Positions 10,921-20,377 of a stretch of DNA of 64,000 nt are shown here, piece after piece. The DNA is from Dioctria linearis (lineage: Eukaryota > Arthropoda > Insecta > Diptera > Asilidae): positions 243,987,192 through 244,051,191 of the forward strand of contig OZ005740.1 of assembly GCA_963930735.1 (NCBI GenBank). Direction: 5' to 3'. Below the pieces are notes generated by a model. The model saw only the letters and a list, made by a program, of their open reading frames with translations. It was not told where the DNA came from and did no database searches. Made by a program: the position numbers and the translations under genes. Every line of letters begins with the position of its first letter. The first letter of the stretch is position 1.

Positions 10921-11617
10921 ACAAGTGAAAAAGCTTGAATTGGTGTAAAACCAATTCTTATGATACCCTAGATGAATGCCCGTATGAAATTTCCTATGGT
11001 CACCCATTTGAGCAATTTTGATTTTTTGCATTGCTTTCTCGCATATATTTCTAGAACGGCTCGTCGGACAGAAAAAATGATTATAACCAATTTTATAGGA
11101 TTTCCTATTCTGAAGAAGTTTTTAGTACAATATAAATGTCTAGGACTGACCATTTTCAAAGTATATGTAAAAAATAAAAAAAAATATATGGCAACACCAA
11201 GAATGAGTTGCCCGATTTAGTCCATTTTCGTAATTTTATTTGCTATTACTATCAAAACACAATGTACGAAATTTCAGCTCTCTATGTCGACGTGTTCTCA
11301 GGTAGTGTCCAAATATATAGTGGAAAACGAAATTTTTGTATGGCAACCCCACGAAGGAGTTGCCCGATTTGTCTCATTTCGAACTTAATTTTACTTATTT
11401 TTTAATGTCCGTGTACAAAATTTCAGCTTTCTAAGTAAATGCGTTCTCGAGTTATCGTGCGCACGGACGGATGGACGGACAGACGGACATGCAAAAATCA
11501 AAAAACTTTTAAATTTATGCGGGGGTGTCCGATCCATTTTGCTCTACCATCATTATTTCTGTGAGTTACAAACGGAATGACAAACTTAGTATACCCTATA
11601 GATTTCATCTAGGGTAT
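10921..11617 (+). mobile_element. 697 bp hairpin-ended repeat, copy 2, inserted in the array
   Basis: It starts ACAAGTGAAAAAGCTTGAAT, followed by a hairpin-forming ATTGG...CCAAT and ATACCCTAGATGAATGCCCG. It ends with the terminal hairpin CCCTATAGAT-TTC-ATCTAGGG followed by TATA. The flanks are both from one ~150 bp array unit: AAGTTCA on the left and AAAATGGG on the right join to the length of the uninterrupted unit at about 10460 (AAGTTGAAAAATGGG). The insertion therefore appears clean, with no target duplication and no loss of bases. This is the best-bounded copy of the family. Noncoding. Confidence 0.8.
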
Positions 11618-11990
11618 AAAAATGGGATCAATGGAGCAGCTTCTTCGTAGGGTTACCATATAGAAAATTTGGTACGTGGCGTTTTCATAGCAAGTGTAAA
11701 TAAAAATTCAAAATAGGACTAAATCGGGCTACCCCTCTTGATGTTGCCATACAGATCTTTTGTGTTTCACTATATACTTCGTAGGTGCCTGAGAAGGCGT
11801 CGAGGTGCGGAGGTCATATTTTGTGCCGCTTACATTAAAATTGCAAATACAGTTCGAAAATGGGACCATTCTGGCAACTCCTTCGTAGGGTTGCTATTCA
11901 AAAATTTCGGATTCGCGCGATCTTAAATAATATATATCTCTAACCACCCCACCCCCACCCATCTAGGCTCACCCTAGTATAGAGAATATA
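11618..11990 (+). repeat. ~150 bp degenerate tandem array, right part
   Basis: The array resumes with AAAATGGGATCAATGG and runs for about two more units, then ends in a C-rich segment containing CACCCATCTAGG and ACCCTAGTATA. The same right-edge words occur at 54345-54412, after the second array. This supports a discrete element with defined ends and a tandem-repeat body. Confidence 0.7.
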
Positions 11991-12419
11991 TACATACCTC
12001 TGTCCCATTGTCCTATTGTTGCAATGTAGATATCAAACTTTGCTTCGAAAATAAACTCTGAAGAGAACTTTTTCCAAAACAGCAATGGTAAAGTATATTC
12101 TACGCTTCTACTATTCCGTTGCAGTTGCTAGATGACTAAATTCAGATATAGTAAAAGGAGACCGCCTACATTTCAACTTACCATTTCCTTGAATTGTAAA
12201 CGCCGCTTTAAGGTGCACTTGGCATTTGAATCATAAATATCTGAGATATGATTATTTTGAAAATGACGTTTCATTGTAAAGTTACGAAATTTCTATCCAC
12301 CCTAACGGGGCCTGGGGCGTGGTAAGGAAAAAAAACATGGATCATCAATTTCGTATTCTATACATATCTACCCAATTCGTAGATGGTAGAGTTCCAATGT
12401 GACGGTTTCGTGTGGAATG
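11991..12419. other. no gene recognised
   Basis: AT-rich sequence without recognisable coding or repeat content, leading into a Harbinger transposase fragment on the minus strand. Confidence 0.4.
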
Positions 12420-12573
12420 GCAGTATATCAAGAAATATTGATCTCGATTGGCTATTCGGCATTCCCTGAAAAAAAAATTATTTTTAAAATTTTCTATCTT
12501 CGAATAAATGCCATAGTTCAAAAATATTCTTGCGTCATGCACAGAGCTCGAAAACCCAGTAAAACAATTAATG
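12420..12573 (-). pseudogene. Harbinger transposase fragment next to the assembly gap
   Basis: The minus strand reads NCFTGFSSSVHDARIFLNYG, which matches the conserved GxxxSxHDARIFRNS block that follows the first catalytic Asp in Harbinger transposases (compare SIHDARIFRNSPIF at 30.8 kb). Sequence further downstream is degenerate. The 5' side is lost in the run of N. Confidence 0.55.
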
Positions 12574-12773
12574 NNNNNNNNNNNNNNNNNNNNNNNNNNN
12601 NNNNNNNNNNNNNNNNNNNNNNNNNNNNNNNNNNNNNNNNNNNNNNNNNNNNNNNNNNNNNNNNNNNNNNNNNNNNNNNNNNNNNNNNNNNNNNNNNNNN
12701 NNNNNNNNNNNNNNNNNNNNNNNNNNNNNNNNNNNNNNNNNNNNNNNNNNNNNNNNNNNNNNNNNNNNNNNNN
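12574..12773. other. assembly gap, 200 N
   Basis: Exactly 200 N, the same length as the second gap at 55366, so the true distance is unknown. Open frames crossing it are not meaningful. Confidence 0.99.
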
Positions 12774-13241
12774 CTGATCGTTTTCACAGTCTACGTAAAA
12801 AACCTTAATTTTTATATGGCAACACCAAGAAGGAGTTGCCCGATTTAGTCCATTTTTAATATCTTTTTTGCTAGTAGGTACAATGGAAACACCATGTACC
12901 AAATTTCAGCTCTCTACGTTGACGCATTTTCAGGCAGTGTCCAAATATATAGTAGAAAACGAAATTTTTGTTTTGCAACCCCACGAAGGAGTTGCCCGAT
13001 TAGTCTCATTTTCGAACTTAATTTTACTTTTTTTCTTTAAAGTCGATGTACACAATTTGAGCTCTCTACGATACGCGTTCTCAAGTTATCTGGAGCACAA
13101 ACGGACAGACATGCAAAAATTAAAATAACTGTTAATATTATGCGTGGGTGTCCAGTCCATTTTGCTCTACCATCATTATTTCGAGGTGTTACATACGGAA
13201 TAACAAACTTAGTATACCCTATAGATTTCATCTAGGGTATA
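12774..13241 (+). mobile_element. hairpin-ended repeat, copy 3, truncated by the gap
   Basis: Same orientation as copy 2. The internal words (TATATAGTAGAAAACGAAAT, GAAGGAGTTGCCCGATT, GCGTGGGTGTCCA) are present, and it ends in the terminal hairpin around CCCTATAGATTTCATCTAGGG, finishing at about 13241. The 5' third is missing in the gap. Confidence 0.75.
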
Positions 13242-13519
13242 ATGAGTTCTAAGCAATTTTTGGTAAAGCATTGCGAATTATTGCAGCTTAGAATAACAGG
13301 TTTGTGTTCAATATTACTGATATAGCTGCTTCGATAGCATAAGATAGCAACACTTTTAGACGTGTCAAATATTAGCAAGGAAAAGCTGCTACGAGATTTT
13401 GGACAGCCAAAAGCTGCTTTTATGCTTTTTTCTCTGTATTTGGGAACCGTCAAAAGCCCTTTGTGTATTTGATTGCGAATTTTCAAAGAACAAAACATTG
13501 ACATTTATATAGATTAATT

Positions 13520-14303
13520 ATGAGCGACCAGAGCTATTTTGTATTTTATGAAGATGACGGAGCTATGTATTTAGCTGCAGAGCCTGGTTGTAACATATTG
13601 AGAAACATAAGATTTCTCTGATTAATACATATATATTATTTGTTTTTAGAATCTCCGGTACTGAGAGCTGTTGAAAAACAACAGCAGTGAAGTTTTACAA
13701 GCTGCTCCCAGGCAATATGCGGAACCACAGGAGGAAGAACATCCCGGCAGTCCTATACCAGACAAAGTATAAAATAAGAAACATTTACAATAAAAATAAA
13801 AACATACATTAATTGATGACGTTTGGGAGAGAATTTCCGCCCAAGTTAAAACAAATGGTATTATGAGATCGGCAAGTCGCTGTAAATTTAAATTCCAGCA
13901 TTTAAAACGCCAGTATAGGGCAATAAAAGATCATAACTGTAAGACCCAAAAATGTTCAAATATCATAATGAGTTTGAGGACATCTTTGGACAAGATCCAA
14001 AATAACTCCAGTGGCATTGGCTTCTTCATTGGACCCAAATGTCAGCTCCGAAGATTGTTTAGAAGAGCTGGATGAATCTGCGAGATCTGTGCCGTCGACA
14101 TCAAGAAAATGAAGACGAGAGACTGTTCAGAGCTTCTTCTGAAGGCATACCAGCTTAACCAAAATTCCAAAGAAGAAAGGGAAGATAAACGTGTAAAGCT
14201 ATTACAAGAGCAAAATGCAACCATGAAGAGATTGGCTGCTGCATTGGAGGAGGGTAATAGAAACCATAAAATGGTTATGGAGAAGCTCCACGAGGAGCTT
14301 TGA
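13520..14303 (+). pseudogene. Myb/SANT-like accessory gene of Harbinger element A
   Basis: ATG at 13520 starts MSDQSYFVFYEDDGAMYLAA, an acidic leader; an intron ends at tttttag and the frame goes on as ESPVLRAVEKQQQ to a stop. A later exon carries the DNA-binding domain: IDDVWERISAQVKTNG, then KFKFQHLKRQYRAIKDHNCK. A C-terminal helix with SKEEREDKRVKLLQEQNATM and AALEEGNRNHKM ends at 14303. This is the order of Harbinger-type Myb-like partners: acidic start, trihelix, coiled-coil tail. Stops and frameshifts after the first exon and around 13950-14110 make it a pseudogene. Confidence 0.65.
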
Positions 14304-14654
14304 GAAATTTGCGTTTTTTTTACATTTAGATATATACATAATGCAAATAATTTTTTTGTTTTTTTTTGTTTTAGATATATATAATGATTATTTCTCTGTT
14401 TATTTATTTTTTTGTTACAAAATGTTCATAATTGAATTAAATTTATTAATTAACCTAGCTCTGCATGTAATTCCTCTGCCATTTTTTCCCTTTCTCGTCT
14501 GTTGAAGACGATGAATGCAATGAATTTCCTTCCTTATGCTCTTGAGTCTCACAAGCCCCTTTGTTGGTTAATTCAGGTGAATATTTGTATTTCTTCTTGC
14601 TTCAACTGGAGCCTCCTTTGTCGACTGTATCAACCTTTGGGTTATATCAAGGTA
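14304..14654. other. AT-rich spacer, no gene recognised
   Basis: T-rich sequence with two near-identical TTTTTTTGTTTT stretches. No coding homology. It joins the Myb-like gene to the repeat shared with 24.65 kb. Confidence 0.4.
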
Positions 14655-14888
14655 AATGAAAAAATAGATTACTTGACCACTTTTCCTCTATGAACTGCTG
14701 CTCTTTATTCAATGAAACTCTTGTACGGACTGAAACTATTATAGATATCCTAAGCAAACTCGAGTCGGTTAATCGTTAACTGTGCATCGAGCAACAAAAT
14801 TATTCTATCACAAATTGTCGGGTTTGCTTGGTGTACATATATACATTTTATAGGTAATTTACTTTAGGCATGAATAAATGCAAAATAT
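14655..14888 (-). repeat. ~235 bp direct repeat flanking the BEL element, left copy
   Basis: About 90-95% identical by eye to 24653-24893, in the same orientation, with one copy on each side of the BEL/Pao internal region. On the minus strand it carries TTGAATAAAGAGCAGCAG, a plausible polyadenylation signal, which would suit the R/U5 part of a long terminal repeat. The similarity continues beyond where an LTR should stop, and a Harbinger fragment lies between this copy and the BEL internal sequence. I call it a candidate LTR or leader remnant only. Confidence 0.4.
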
Positions 14889-15289
14889 ATAAAAAAAGCG
14901 TTGTGAATGACATCGAGATCGGTAGATACATGAAATTCAGAAATTCAGCAAAACAGAATAATTATCAGAATGCAAAAAAATTCAAGTTTACAATTCTTCT
15001 AGTACATACAAGTATAATTTTTATTTAGGATGATCTGCTATTCTTGAGTTACAAAAAAAGTGGCACCAACATATCGGCCTCCCAAGGGCGAGTTATCGAC
15101 CTTCACAGCGTAGAGTCCATCTGAAATAATACAAGAAAACGGGAGGAGGAGGAGTGTATTTATTTTGATTATGTTGTGATTAATATTTCGTGGTTGGATT
15201 TACGGAAGATTCGGGGCTAGGTATGGGCAAAAGGCAAAGCTTCGTCACAGGTCTCTTGAATATTTAGCGTTTAGTTAATAGTAGCGACG

Positions 15290-15430
15290 CGAACTAGACC
15301 GTCAGCCCTTGGGTGCGTAGTGATCACTCGTCCTAGCAACCATTTCGCAGGTGGCAGTTTCTCGTCTTTGATGAGAATGAGGTCTCCGACTTCAAGGTTA
15401 GCTGCCTTACGATTCCCACTTCGGCCGTTG
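15290..15430 (-). pseudogene. BEL/Pao integrase C-terminal domain
   Basis: The minus strand reads NLEVGDLILIKDEKLPPAKW, then LLGRVITTHPRADGLVRVA. This is the small barrel-like C-terminal domain typical of BEL/Pao integrases, which helps bind DNA. It lies about 300 bases downstream of the catalytic core with stops in between. Confidence 0.75.
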
Positions 15431-15689
15431 CTGTAAACGAGTGCAGTACTCTATCGATCATCTTTGCCAGAAATTATGAGCAATCCGTTGACACTGTTGC
15501 CACCTCGTCAGGAGGTTTTCCTTCATATTTAGTAGATATGGTTCGGGAACTGATATTGGAGGCTCACCGATTAAAAAATGCCCTGGCGTTAGGGGCTCCG
15601 CAATCCTCTGGCTCGTTGCTTAAGGACTCAAAAGCCTAGAATTTAAGGTAGCATCAATTTGACAGAGAACGGTGGCGAGCTCCTCAAAT

Positions 15690-16690
15690 GTTAATGTGGA
15701 TGTTCCCATCAAACGTTTGAGAAGCCTATGGTGGATTTTATCCCGGCCTCCCACAAGCCACCAAAATGAGGTGATGACGGTGGGATGAAATGCCATGCTG
15801 TGTTCTCCTCGACAAAACATGAGGATATTTGGTCTGGCAAGGAACCTTGCGCTGTTCACGCTGATCGTTTGAGTTCTGTGTCAGCTCCCAGAAAATTTGT
15901 GCCACAGTCGCTGTATAGATATAAGCACTTTCCTCGACGACCCACAAATCGTTTGAAGGCAGGCTATGAAGAAATGGGATGTGTAATCGGAGACAGGCTC
16001 TAAATGAATTACCTTTGTCACCAAACAAACGAATAGGCATATATACCCTTTAAAAGTTACTCGACCGCGACCCTTAGAGGCGCGCAGACTAATGGGACCA
16101 GCGAAGTCCACTCCGCTATGCAGAAAAGCTCTACTTGGGTTAATCCTGGGTTCTGGGAAATTACCCACTAATTGACTTTGGGCCTTTGCGTTGTATCGAA
16201 TACAGGTGAGGCATTTACCAACTTGCCGCTTGACAAGGTTCCTTGCATGCAGTATCCAGTATCTCCTTCGAATGTCGAGCAAGAGTGGCTTGGATACCTC
16301 CGTGTAAAGTGACAGCATGTGCATTATCTACCAGTAATGTTGATAGTGGACTGGTACTTGATAAAATGGGTTGAAGTTTTGTACACATAGGAAGATTTGC
16401 TGAGTGCAGTCGGCCGCCAACTCGAAGAACCCGATCGTTATCCAAATATGGGTTGAGGTATACTAATCTACTTGTTCTTTTAACCGGACGCCTTTGGGTC
16501 AGACTTTCTATTTCTGTCGGAACGTCCATGGCTTGCGCTACCTTGCATAATATTATGATGGCTTGGTTCGATTCTGCTGCAGTAAGATAGCCAGTCTTAC
16601 GTTTTGCCTTGCCACTCCGGCAATTATTTGGGATGAAAAACGATTCAACAGCTCGAAATCTGACGATATTGTGGAAATATAGCACGGCTT
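15690..16690 (-). pseudogene. BEL/Pao integrase: zinc-binding region and catalytic core
   Basis: Integrase inserts the cDNA copy into the genome. The minus-strand frames give NPYLDNDRVLRVGGRLHSAN, DNAHAVTLHGGIQATL (the two His) and RQVGKCLTCIRYNAKAQ (the two Cys). The core follows: LHSGVDFAGPISLRAS (first Asp), LYSDCGTNFLGADTEL (second Asp, in a third frame near 15890) and SPHFGGLWEAGIKS (catalytic Glu, near 15740). All catalytic residues can be seen, but frameshifts near 16215-16330 and 15880-15900 and stops after 15860 break the protein. Confidence 0.85.
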
Positions 16691-17230
16691 AATCTTCTTT
16701 TGCTTCACGTCGGTGTCTAGCAGCCCCATTAACGTAGACGAAGACCATTCGACCTTGGGTTTAATCAGCCAACTCGGGCCTTGCCACCAAAGACGGTGCT
16801 CGGCTAACTGAGACGGACGTACTCCTCGTGTTGCACAATTGGCTGGGTTTTCGGGTGAAGTCACATGATGCCGCTGACTGGAGTTTAGCACTTCTTGATG
16901 TGACTGACTCTGTTAACCATATAAGTTTTTCAACGTGAAAGATGGCTACGAATACGATGGTTGAGTCAGACCAGGCATCAGAAACGTCCATTATCCTCTT
17001 CGCATTTGCCAAAAAGCTGAGACAGCAGCACGGCTATACATAGTTCCAGTCGAGGAAGAGACACTTGCTTAACTGCTGCCACTCGGGACTTAGCTGTCAG
17101 CAAAGATACAGAAACATCACCATCAGACGATATCACGCGTGAATATACAGCTCCCGCAAATGCTTTACTTGAAGCGTCCGCAAATCCGTGAAGTTCGAAC
17201 CGAAAATATAGACTGGGTCCAGTGTATCCA
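16560..17230 (-). pseudogene. BEL/Pao RNase H region
   Basis: RNase H removes the RNA strand during reverse transcription. On the minus strand FADASSKAFAGAVYSR opens the domain with its first acidic residue, LPRLEL follows, then WSDSTIV with another Asp, and VEKLIWLTESVTSR. The linker to integrase reads SPENPANCATRGVRPSQLAE and LWWQGPSWL, typical of BEL/Pao. The reading frame shifts at least twice (about 16990 and 16900). Confidence 0.75.
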
Positions 17231-18174
17231 TCTTGGGAGTTTAATTTTTGATATTTCCACTAATTCTTCTGGAAACTGAATCCACTCAGTTTTCAGTAGT
17301 TGGGGCAATCGTTGGTCCCAACTTAGTCCTAACAGCCATAGATTTTGGAAAAACAGTTTGGCCAGTACAGTACAGGGAGCTAGCCATCCCACTGGGTCGA
17401 ACAGCCGTGCAGAATCTGATAGCAACGATCTTTTTGTGGGTGGTGAACAAAGTTCAGGAAGTTGAATATTAAATCCAAACTGATCCCCCGTAGGATTCCA
17501 GTAAACTCCAAGGGTTTTAACTACTTCTTCTTCCCCGAAAACCAGAAGGACAGATTTTTCACGCTTTTCTAGTGAATATTGCTTGAAAAGCTCATCGGAG
17601 TTGGAACTCCATTTACGTAAGTCGAAGCTTCCTTTTTTTCAATAACGAATCAAGTCGCCTTGAAGTTTTAAAGCAGTAGAGACATCATATCCAAACATCA
17701 CATCATCCACGTAGCAATGATCTCGCGAAATTATTGTCGCTTCAGGAAACTCAGATTGGTATAGATGCGCAAACTCACGTAAGGTTCTTAAAGATAGGTA
17801 GGAAGCTGCTGAAGTTCCATAAATTACTGTTAGTAAGTAGTCGATATTCACGAACCGGATCTGCAGAGCTATCTCGCCACAGAATACGCTGCAAGTCGGT
17901 GTCCTTGTTTGAGATGAGAATTTGTCGATACATTTTTTAATATCCCCTGTCAAAACAAACCGATGTTTCCGCCAGTATAAAAGAATCGAAGACAAATCAT
18001 TTTGTAGTTGCGGGCCTGGAGCTAATAACTCCTTTAGGGATTCGCCATTCGAGCCCTTTGCAGAACGGTCAAAGGCACCACGAAACTTCCTTGCAGTACA
18101 AACGGCATGATGCGGAAGATAGTATGAAGTAGGAGTATCTGAATGACCTTCAATCAATTCCATGTGACCTAAAC
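17170..18174 (-). pseudogene. BEL/Pao reverse transcriptase core
   Basis: This is the palm region of the polymerase. The frame begins RLGHMELIEGHSDTPTSYYL after the tRNA-like insertion, continues with LPHHAVCTARKFRGAFD and IRFVNIDYLLTVIYG, and carries the active-site DHCYVDDVMFGYD near 17705. Downstream LFDPVGWLAPCTVLAKLFFQ and KTEWIQFPEELVEISKI are the usual connection of BEL/Pao elements. It is split from its N-terminal part (18985-19310) by the 788 bp insertion. A frameshift near 17640 separates the palm from the thumb. Confidence 0.85.
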
Positions 18175-18185
18175 GCATATATTCT
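18175..18185. repeat. target-site duplication, left copy (GCATATATTCT)
   Basis: The 11 bases GCATATATTCT here are repeated exactly at 18974-18984. Removing the insertion and one copy rejoins the polymerase frame (SEFMAEYM directly followed by RLGHMELIEG), showing that the duplicate arose at insertion. Confidence 0.9.
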
Positions 18186-18263
18186 GGAGAAATAAGAATT
18201 TTAAGAACTTTTATTTTTAATGATTCTAAATCAAATTTATAAATACAAGAAGAAAAAACAACC

Positions 18264-18335
18264 GCCTCGTCCGGGATTTGAAACCGGGACCTTCCGCTTG
18301 CCGGGCGACTGCTCTTACCACTGAGCTAACGAGAC
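18264..18335 (-). tRNA. tRNA-like sequence, left arm (probable pseudo-tRNA)
   Basis: The minus strand folds as a cloverleaf: acceptor stem GTCTCGT/ACGAGGC (one G-U pair), D arm GCTC/GAGC, anticodon stem with loop CCGGCAA, variable loop AGGTC, and T arm with loop TTCAAAT. The A box TAGCTCAGTGG is good and the B box GTTTCAAATCC has one mismatch. The anticodon would be GGC, but position 33 is C rather than U, the first anticodon-stem pair and the last T-stem pair are mismatched, and no G3-U70 alanine identity pair is present. It is more likely the pol III promoter head of a SINE-like element than a working tRNA. Confidence 0.6.
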
Positions 18336-18766
18336 AGATGATTTTCCTTCTTGCATTTATCAAATTTGTAACTAGCCTACTAAGCCACGTTTTGCTTTCA
18401 GCTGGCATTAACCAGTAACGATGAAAGCGCATAAATAAATTGTAAATTCAATTTTATTTATTTTTCCCGCGGACGGGAATCGAACCTCGATTCGATGAAA
18501 GCGCACAAATAAATTGTAAATTCAATTTTATTTATTTTTCCCGCGGACGGGAATCGAATCGAGGTTCGATGAAAGCGCACAAATAAATTGTAAATTCAAT
18601 TTTATTTATTTTTCCTGCGGACGGGAATCGAATCGAGGTTCGAATTGAATTGAATTTACAATTTATTTGTGCGCTTTCATCGTTACTGGGTTAATGCCAG
18701 CTGAAAGCAAAACGTGGCTTAGTAGGCTAGTTACAAATTTGATAAATGCAAGAAGGAAAATCATCT

Positions 18767-18838
18767 GTCTCGTTAGCTCAGTGGTAAGAGCAGTCGCCCG
18801 GCAAGCGGAAGGTCCCGGTTTCAAATCCCGGACGAGGC
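18767..18838 (+). tRNA. tRNA-like sequence, right arm (probable pseudo-tRNA)
   Basis: It has the same 72-nt sequence as the left-arm copy, as far as can be seen by eye, on the opposite strand. Transcription from each internal promoter would run outward from the centre of the inverted unit. The same defects (C33, stem mismatches) argue against a functional tRNA. Downstream, a T-run (TTGTTTTTTC) at about 18840-18850 could terminate RNA polymerase III close to the gene. Confidence 0.6.
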
Positions 18839-18973
18839 GGTTGTTTTTTCTTCTTGTATTTATAAATTTGATTTAGAATCATTAAAAATAAAAGTTCTTA
18901 AAATTCTTATTTCTCCATCATTGACCGATTCTAACAAGTGTAGGTTCGATTCCCGTCCGCGGGAAAAATAAAA

Positions 18974-18984
18974 GCATATATTCT
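18974..18984. repeat. target-site duplication, right copy (GCATATATTCT)
   Basis: An exact repeat of 18175-18185, marking the right boundary of the tRNA-like insertion. Confidence 0.9.
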
Positions 18985-19330
18985 GCCATGAACTCCGAGT
19001 ATTCCTCCTTAAGTTGCGGACTCTGCGAAAATCTTTTTTCCAAATTATACAAACGTTTGAGGGCACCTTCCTTCGAGGAACCAAGAAGTGGGTAAGGTAG
19101 ACCGTTTATAACCTTACGAAATAGAAGATTAACAATAAAGCGACCGTGATCGTTTCGAGCATACGTTTTTAAGAAAAATTCTTCACAAGCTTCATCAACT
19201 GGAGACATAATATTAACTTTAGGTGGCTCCAATATTTCCCAGAATTTTCTTAACTGAATGTCTATGTTTACATTGTTTGCAGTATCAGTAGTGGTCACGT
19301 GAGAGTTCATTTGCGGGGTATGATACGAAT
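18985..19330 (-). pseudogene. BEL/Pao polyprotein, N-terminal part of polymerase
   Basis: The minus strand reads LRKFWEILEPPKVNIMSPVD, EACEEFFLKTYARNDHGRFI, LLFRKVINGLPYPLLGSSKE and LEKRFSQSPQLKEEYSEFMA. This is the segment between protease and the reverse transcriptase core of BEL/Pao elements. It is interrupted after EYM by the tRNA-like unit and resumes at 18174. Confidence 0.85.
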
Positions 19331-19629
19331 GAGGGCAACATCCCGATAATATCCATCAAAAATGGGTTTTCTGAGCAATTGGTGCATTGTCAGATATTAC
19401 TCTTATGAGTTCTTGTATTATACGTGAGAATACGTCAGCACCACGGAGTAGGTCTATCTTTCCGGCTGAAAACATGTGGGATCTGCTAAGTCCAAATAGC
19501 ATAACATCTCTCGAATAGCTGGCGAGATGTCTTGAGAGGCAGTATATTTGTCAGCTTGGGTATGGCTAGAGCATGAACAGTAATCCTCGGTCAATTCGAA
19601 TTCCTTGTGCGTACTTGGAGAGTTACTGT

Positions 19630-20229
19630 TTATTGAACAGAAGCAGCGTGGTCACCACCTATTCCACAAATAAAAATTTTGGATGGTCTTTTTGGAAGAT
19701 TCAGCAATTGAACAGCTGACTCAGTGATCAAAGATCCTTCCGAACCTTGATCTATTAAGGCTCGCAGTAGATGCACACTCCTTATCGCTTCCATACAAAC
19801 AATGGCAGTAGCAAGCATTGTGCAACTATCTCCTTGGGTTAAACTTACGCTGACATGGGTTTGTACTGGGCTAGCTTCTAGTACTTGAATTAATACCGGC
19901 GGGTTACTTGAGCCTGTACTGGCATCAACTTCATGAGCAGGTGTGTCGGTTAGGGCAGAGTTGTGCAGCAGGGTGTGATGTCGTCTATCACATTTACGGC
20001 ATTTAGTTCTTTGTTTACATTTATTTACAAAGTGCCCTGGCACCATGCAGTTCAGACTCAGACGGTTACCTAAAACGAAATTGCGACGTTTCTCTATTGA
20101 TAGATTCCTAAACCTTTCACACTGGAATAGGAAGTGATGTCCTGTGCAACATGGGATGGGATGGATATGCGGCGGCATGAAATGTTCGAACTGTGCGGGC
20201 AACCTTGGTGTTAAGTCCATTATATACAT
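19630..20229 (-). pseudogene. BEL/Pao gag zinc knuckles and protease
   Basis: The frame shows HHFLFQCERFRNLSIEKRRN, then LNCMVPGHFVNKC and TKCRKCDRRHHTLLH, two zinc-knuckle-like motifs. The first cysteine of the first knuckle is replaced by Ser. Further on, RALIDQGSEGSLITESAVQL is the aspartic protease active-site segment (DQG at the place of DSG/DTG), followed by PSKIFICGIGG. The protease continues toward 19330 with stops. The N-terminal methionine at 20229 is incidental; the frame is cut there by the LINE-tail insertion. Confidence 0.8.
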
Positions 20230-20230
20230 G

Positions 20231-20377
20231 CTAGAAGACTGGGAATAGCGGCGAACGATTTCTGCAGGGAGTTGTAGGGACTTGGAGGAAATTGAATCGG
20301 TAAAACATGTGCTTTGCGAATGCCCCGCTCTGATGGTTGTCTAGCGGCACCCCTCTTGCCTAACCTAACCTAACCTA
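20231..20377 (+). mobile_element. truncated LINE 3' end with (TAACC)n tail
   Basis: In two plus-strand frames the sequence reads RLGIAANDFCREL and EEIESVKHVLCECPALMVV, the C-terminal C-H-C-C zinc motif of many insect LINE ORF2 proteins. It ends in TAACCTAACCTAACCTA (20361-20377), a simple-repeat tail of the type LINEs leave. It lies inside the BEL gag region in opposite orientation and so is a 5'-truncated insertion of about 150 bases. No clear target duplication was found. Confidence 0.65.

Larger units (their letters stand above)
13307..15075. mobile_element. PIF/Harbinger element A, interrupted
   Basis: The left end carries TTCAATATTACTGATATAGC at 13307, which matches, in inverted orientation, the outer end of element B (31801-31823). 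Inside are a Myb-like accessory gene on the plus strand (13520-14303) and, on the minus strand at about 14885-15075, the 3' end of the transposase and its downstream sequence, nearly identical to 30141-30372 but lacking about 56 bases. A ~235 bp piece at 14655-14888 that recurs at 24653-24893 has come between them, and the right side ends abruptly at the BEL element near 15075, within the word TGTTGGTG shared by both. The rest of the transposase is missing. Confidence 0.6.
18186..18973 (+). mobile_element. 788 bp inverted tRNA-like unit inserted in BEL polymerase
   Basis: The insertion has two ~270 bp arms in inverted orientation (18186-18453 and 18648-18916), each with a 72-nt tRNA-like sequence. 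Between them lie about two and a half direct repeats of 74 bases (starts 18419, 18493, 18567) containing CCCGCGGACGGGAATCGAA. The right arm is followed by about 57 bases ending in a further inverted copy of that motif and an A-rich end, GGGAAAAATAAAA. It is bounded by an 11-bp target duplication. The A-rich tail and duplication length suggest retroposition (SINE-like); the inverted arms would also suit a foldback element. No protein is encoded. Confidence 0.85.

Noticed and set aside
10043..11405. Several 60-80-codon frames on both strands with shared peptide pieces such as CMATPRRSCPI
   Set aside because: They are translations of the ~150 bp array and hairpin-ended repeats and recur with every unit; not proteins.
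12345..12902. Long frames across the first N run
   Set aside because: The run of N translates as unknown residues and its length is nominal. Only the Harbinger-like part left of the gap is kept.
18226..18876. Pair of identical ~68-codon frames on opposite strands
   Set aside because: They are translations of the tRNA-like sequence in the inverted arms, a common false ORF.
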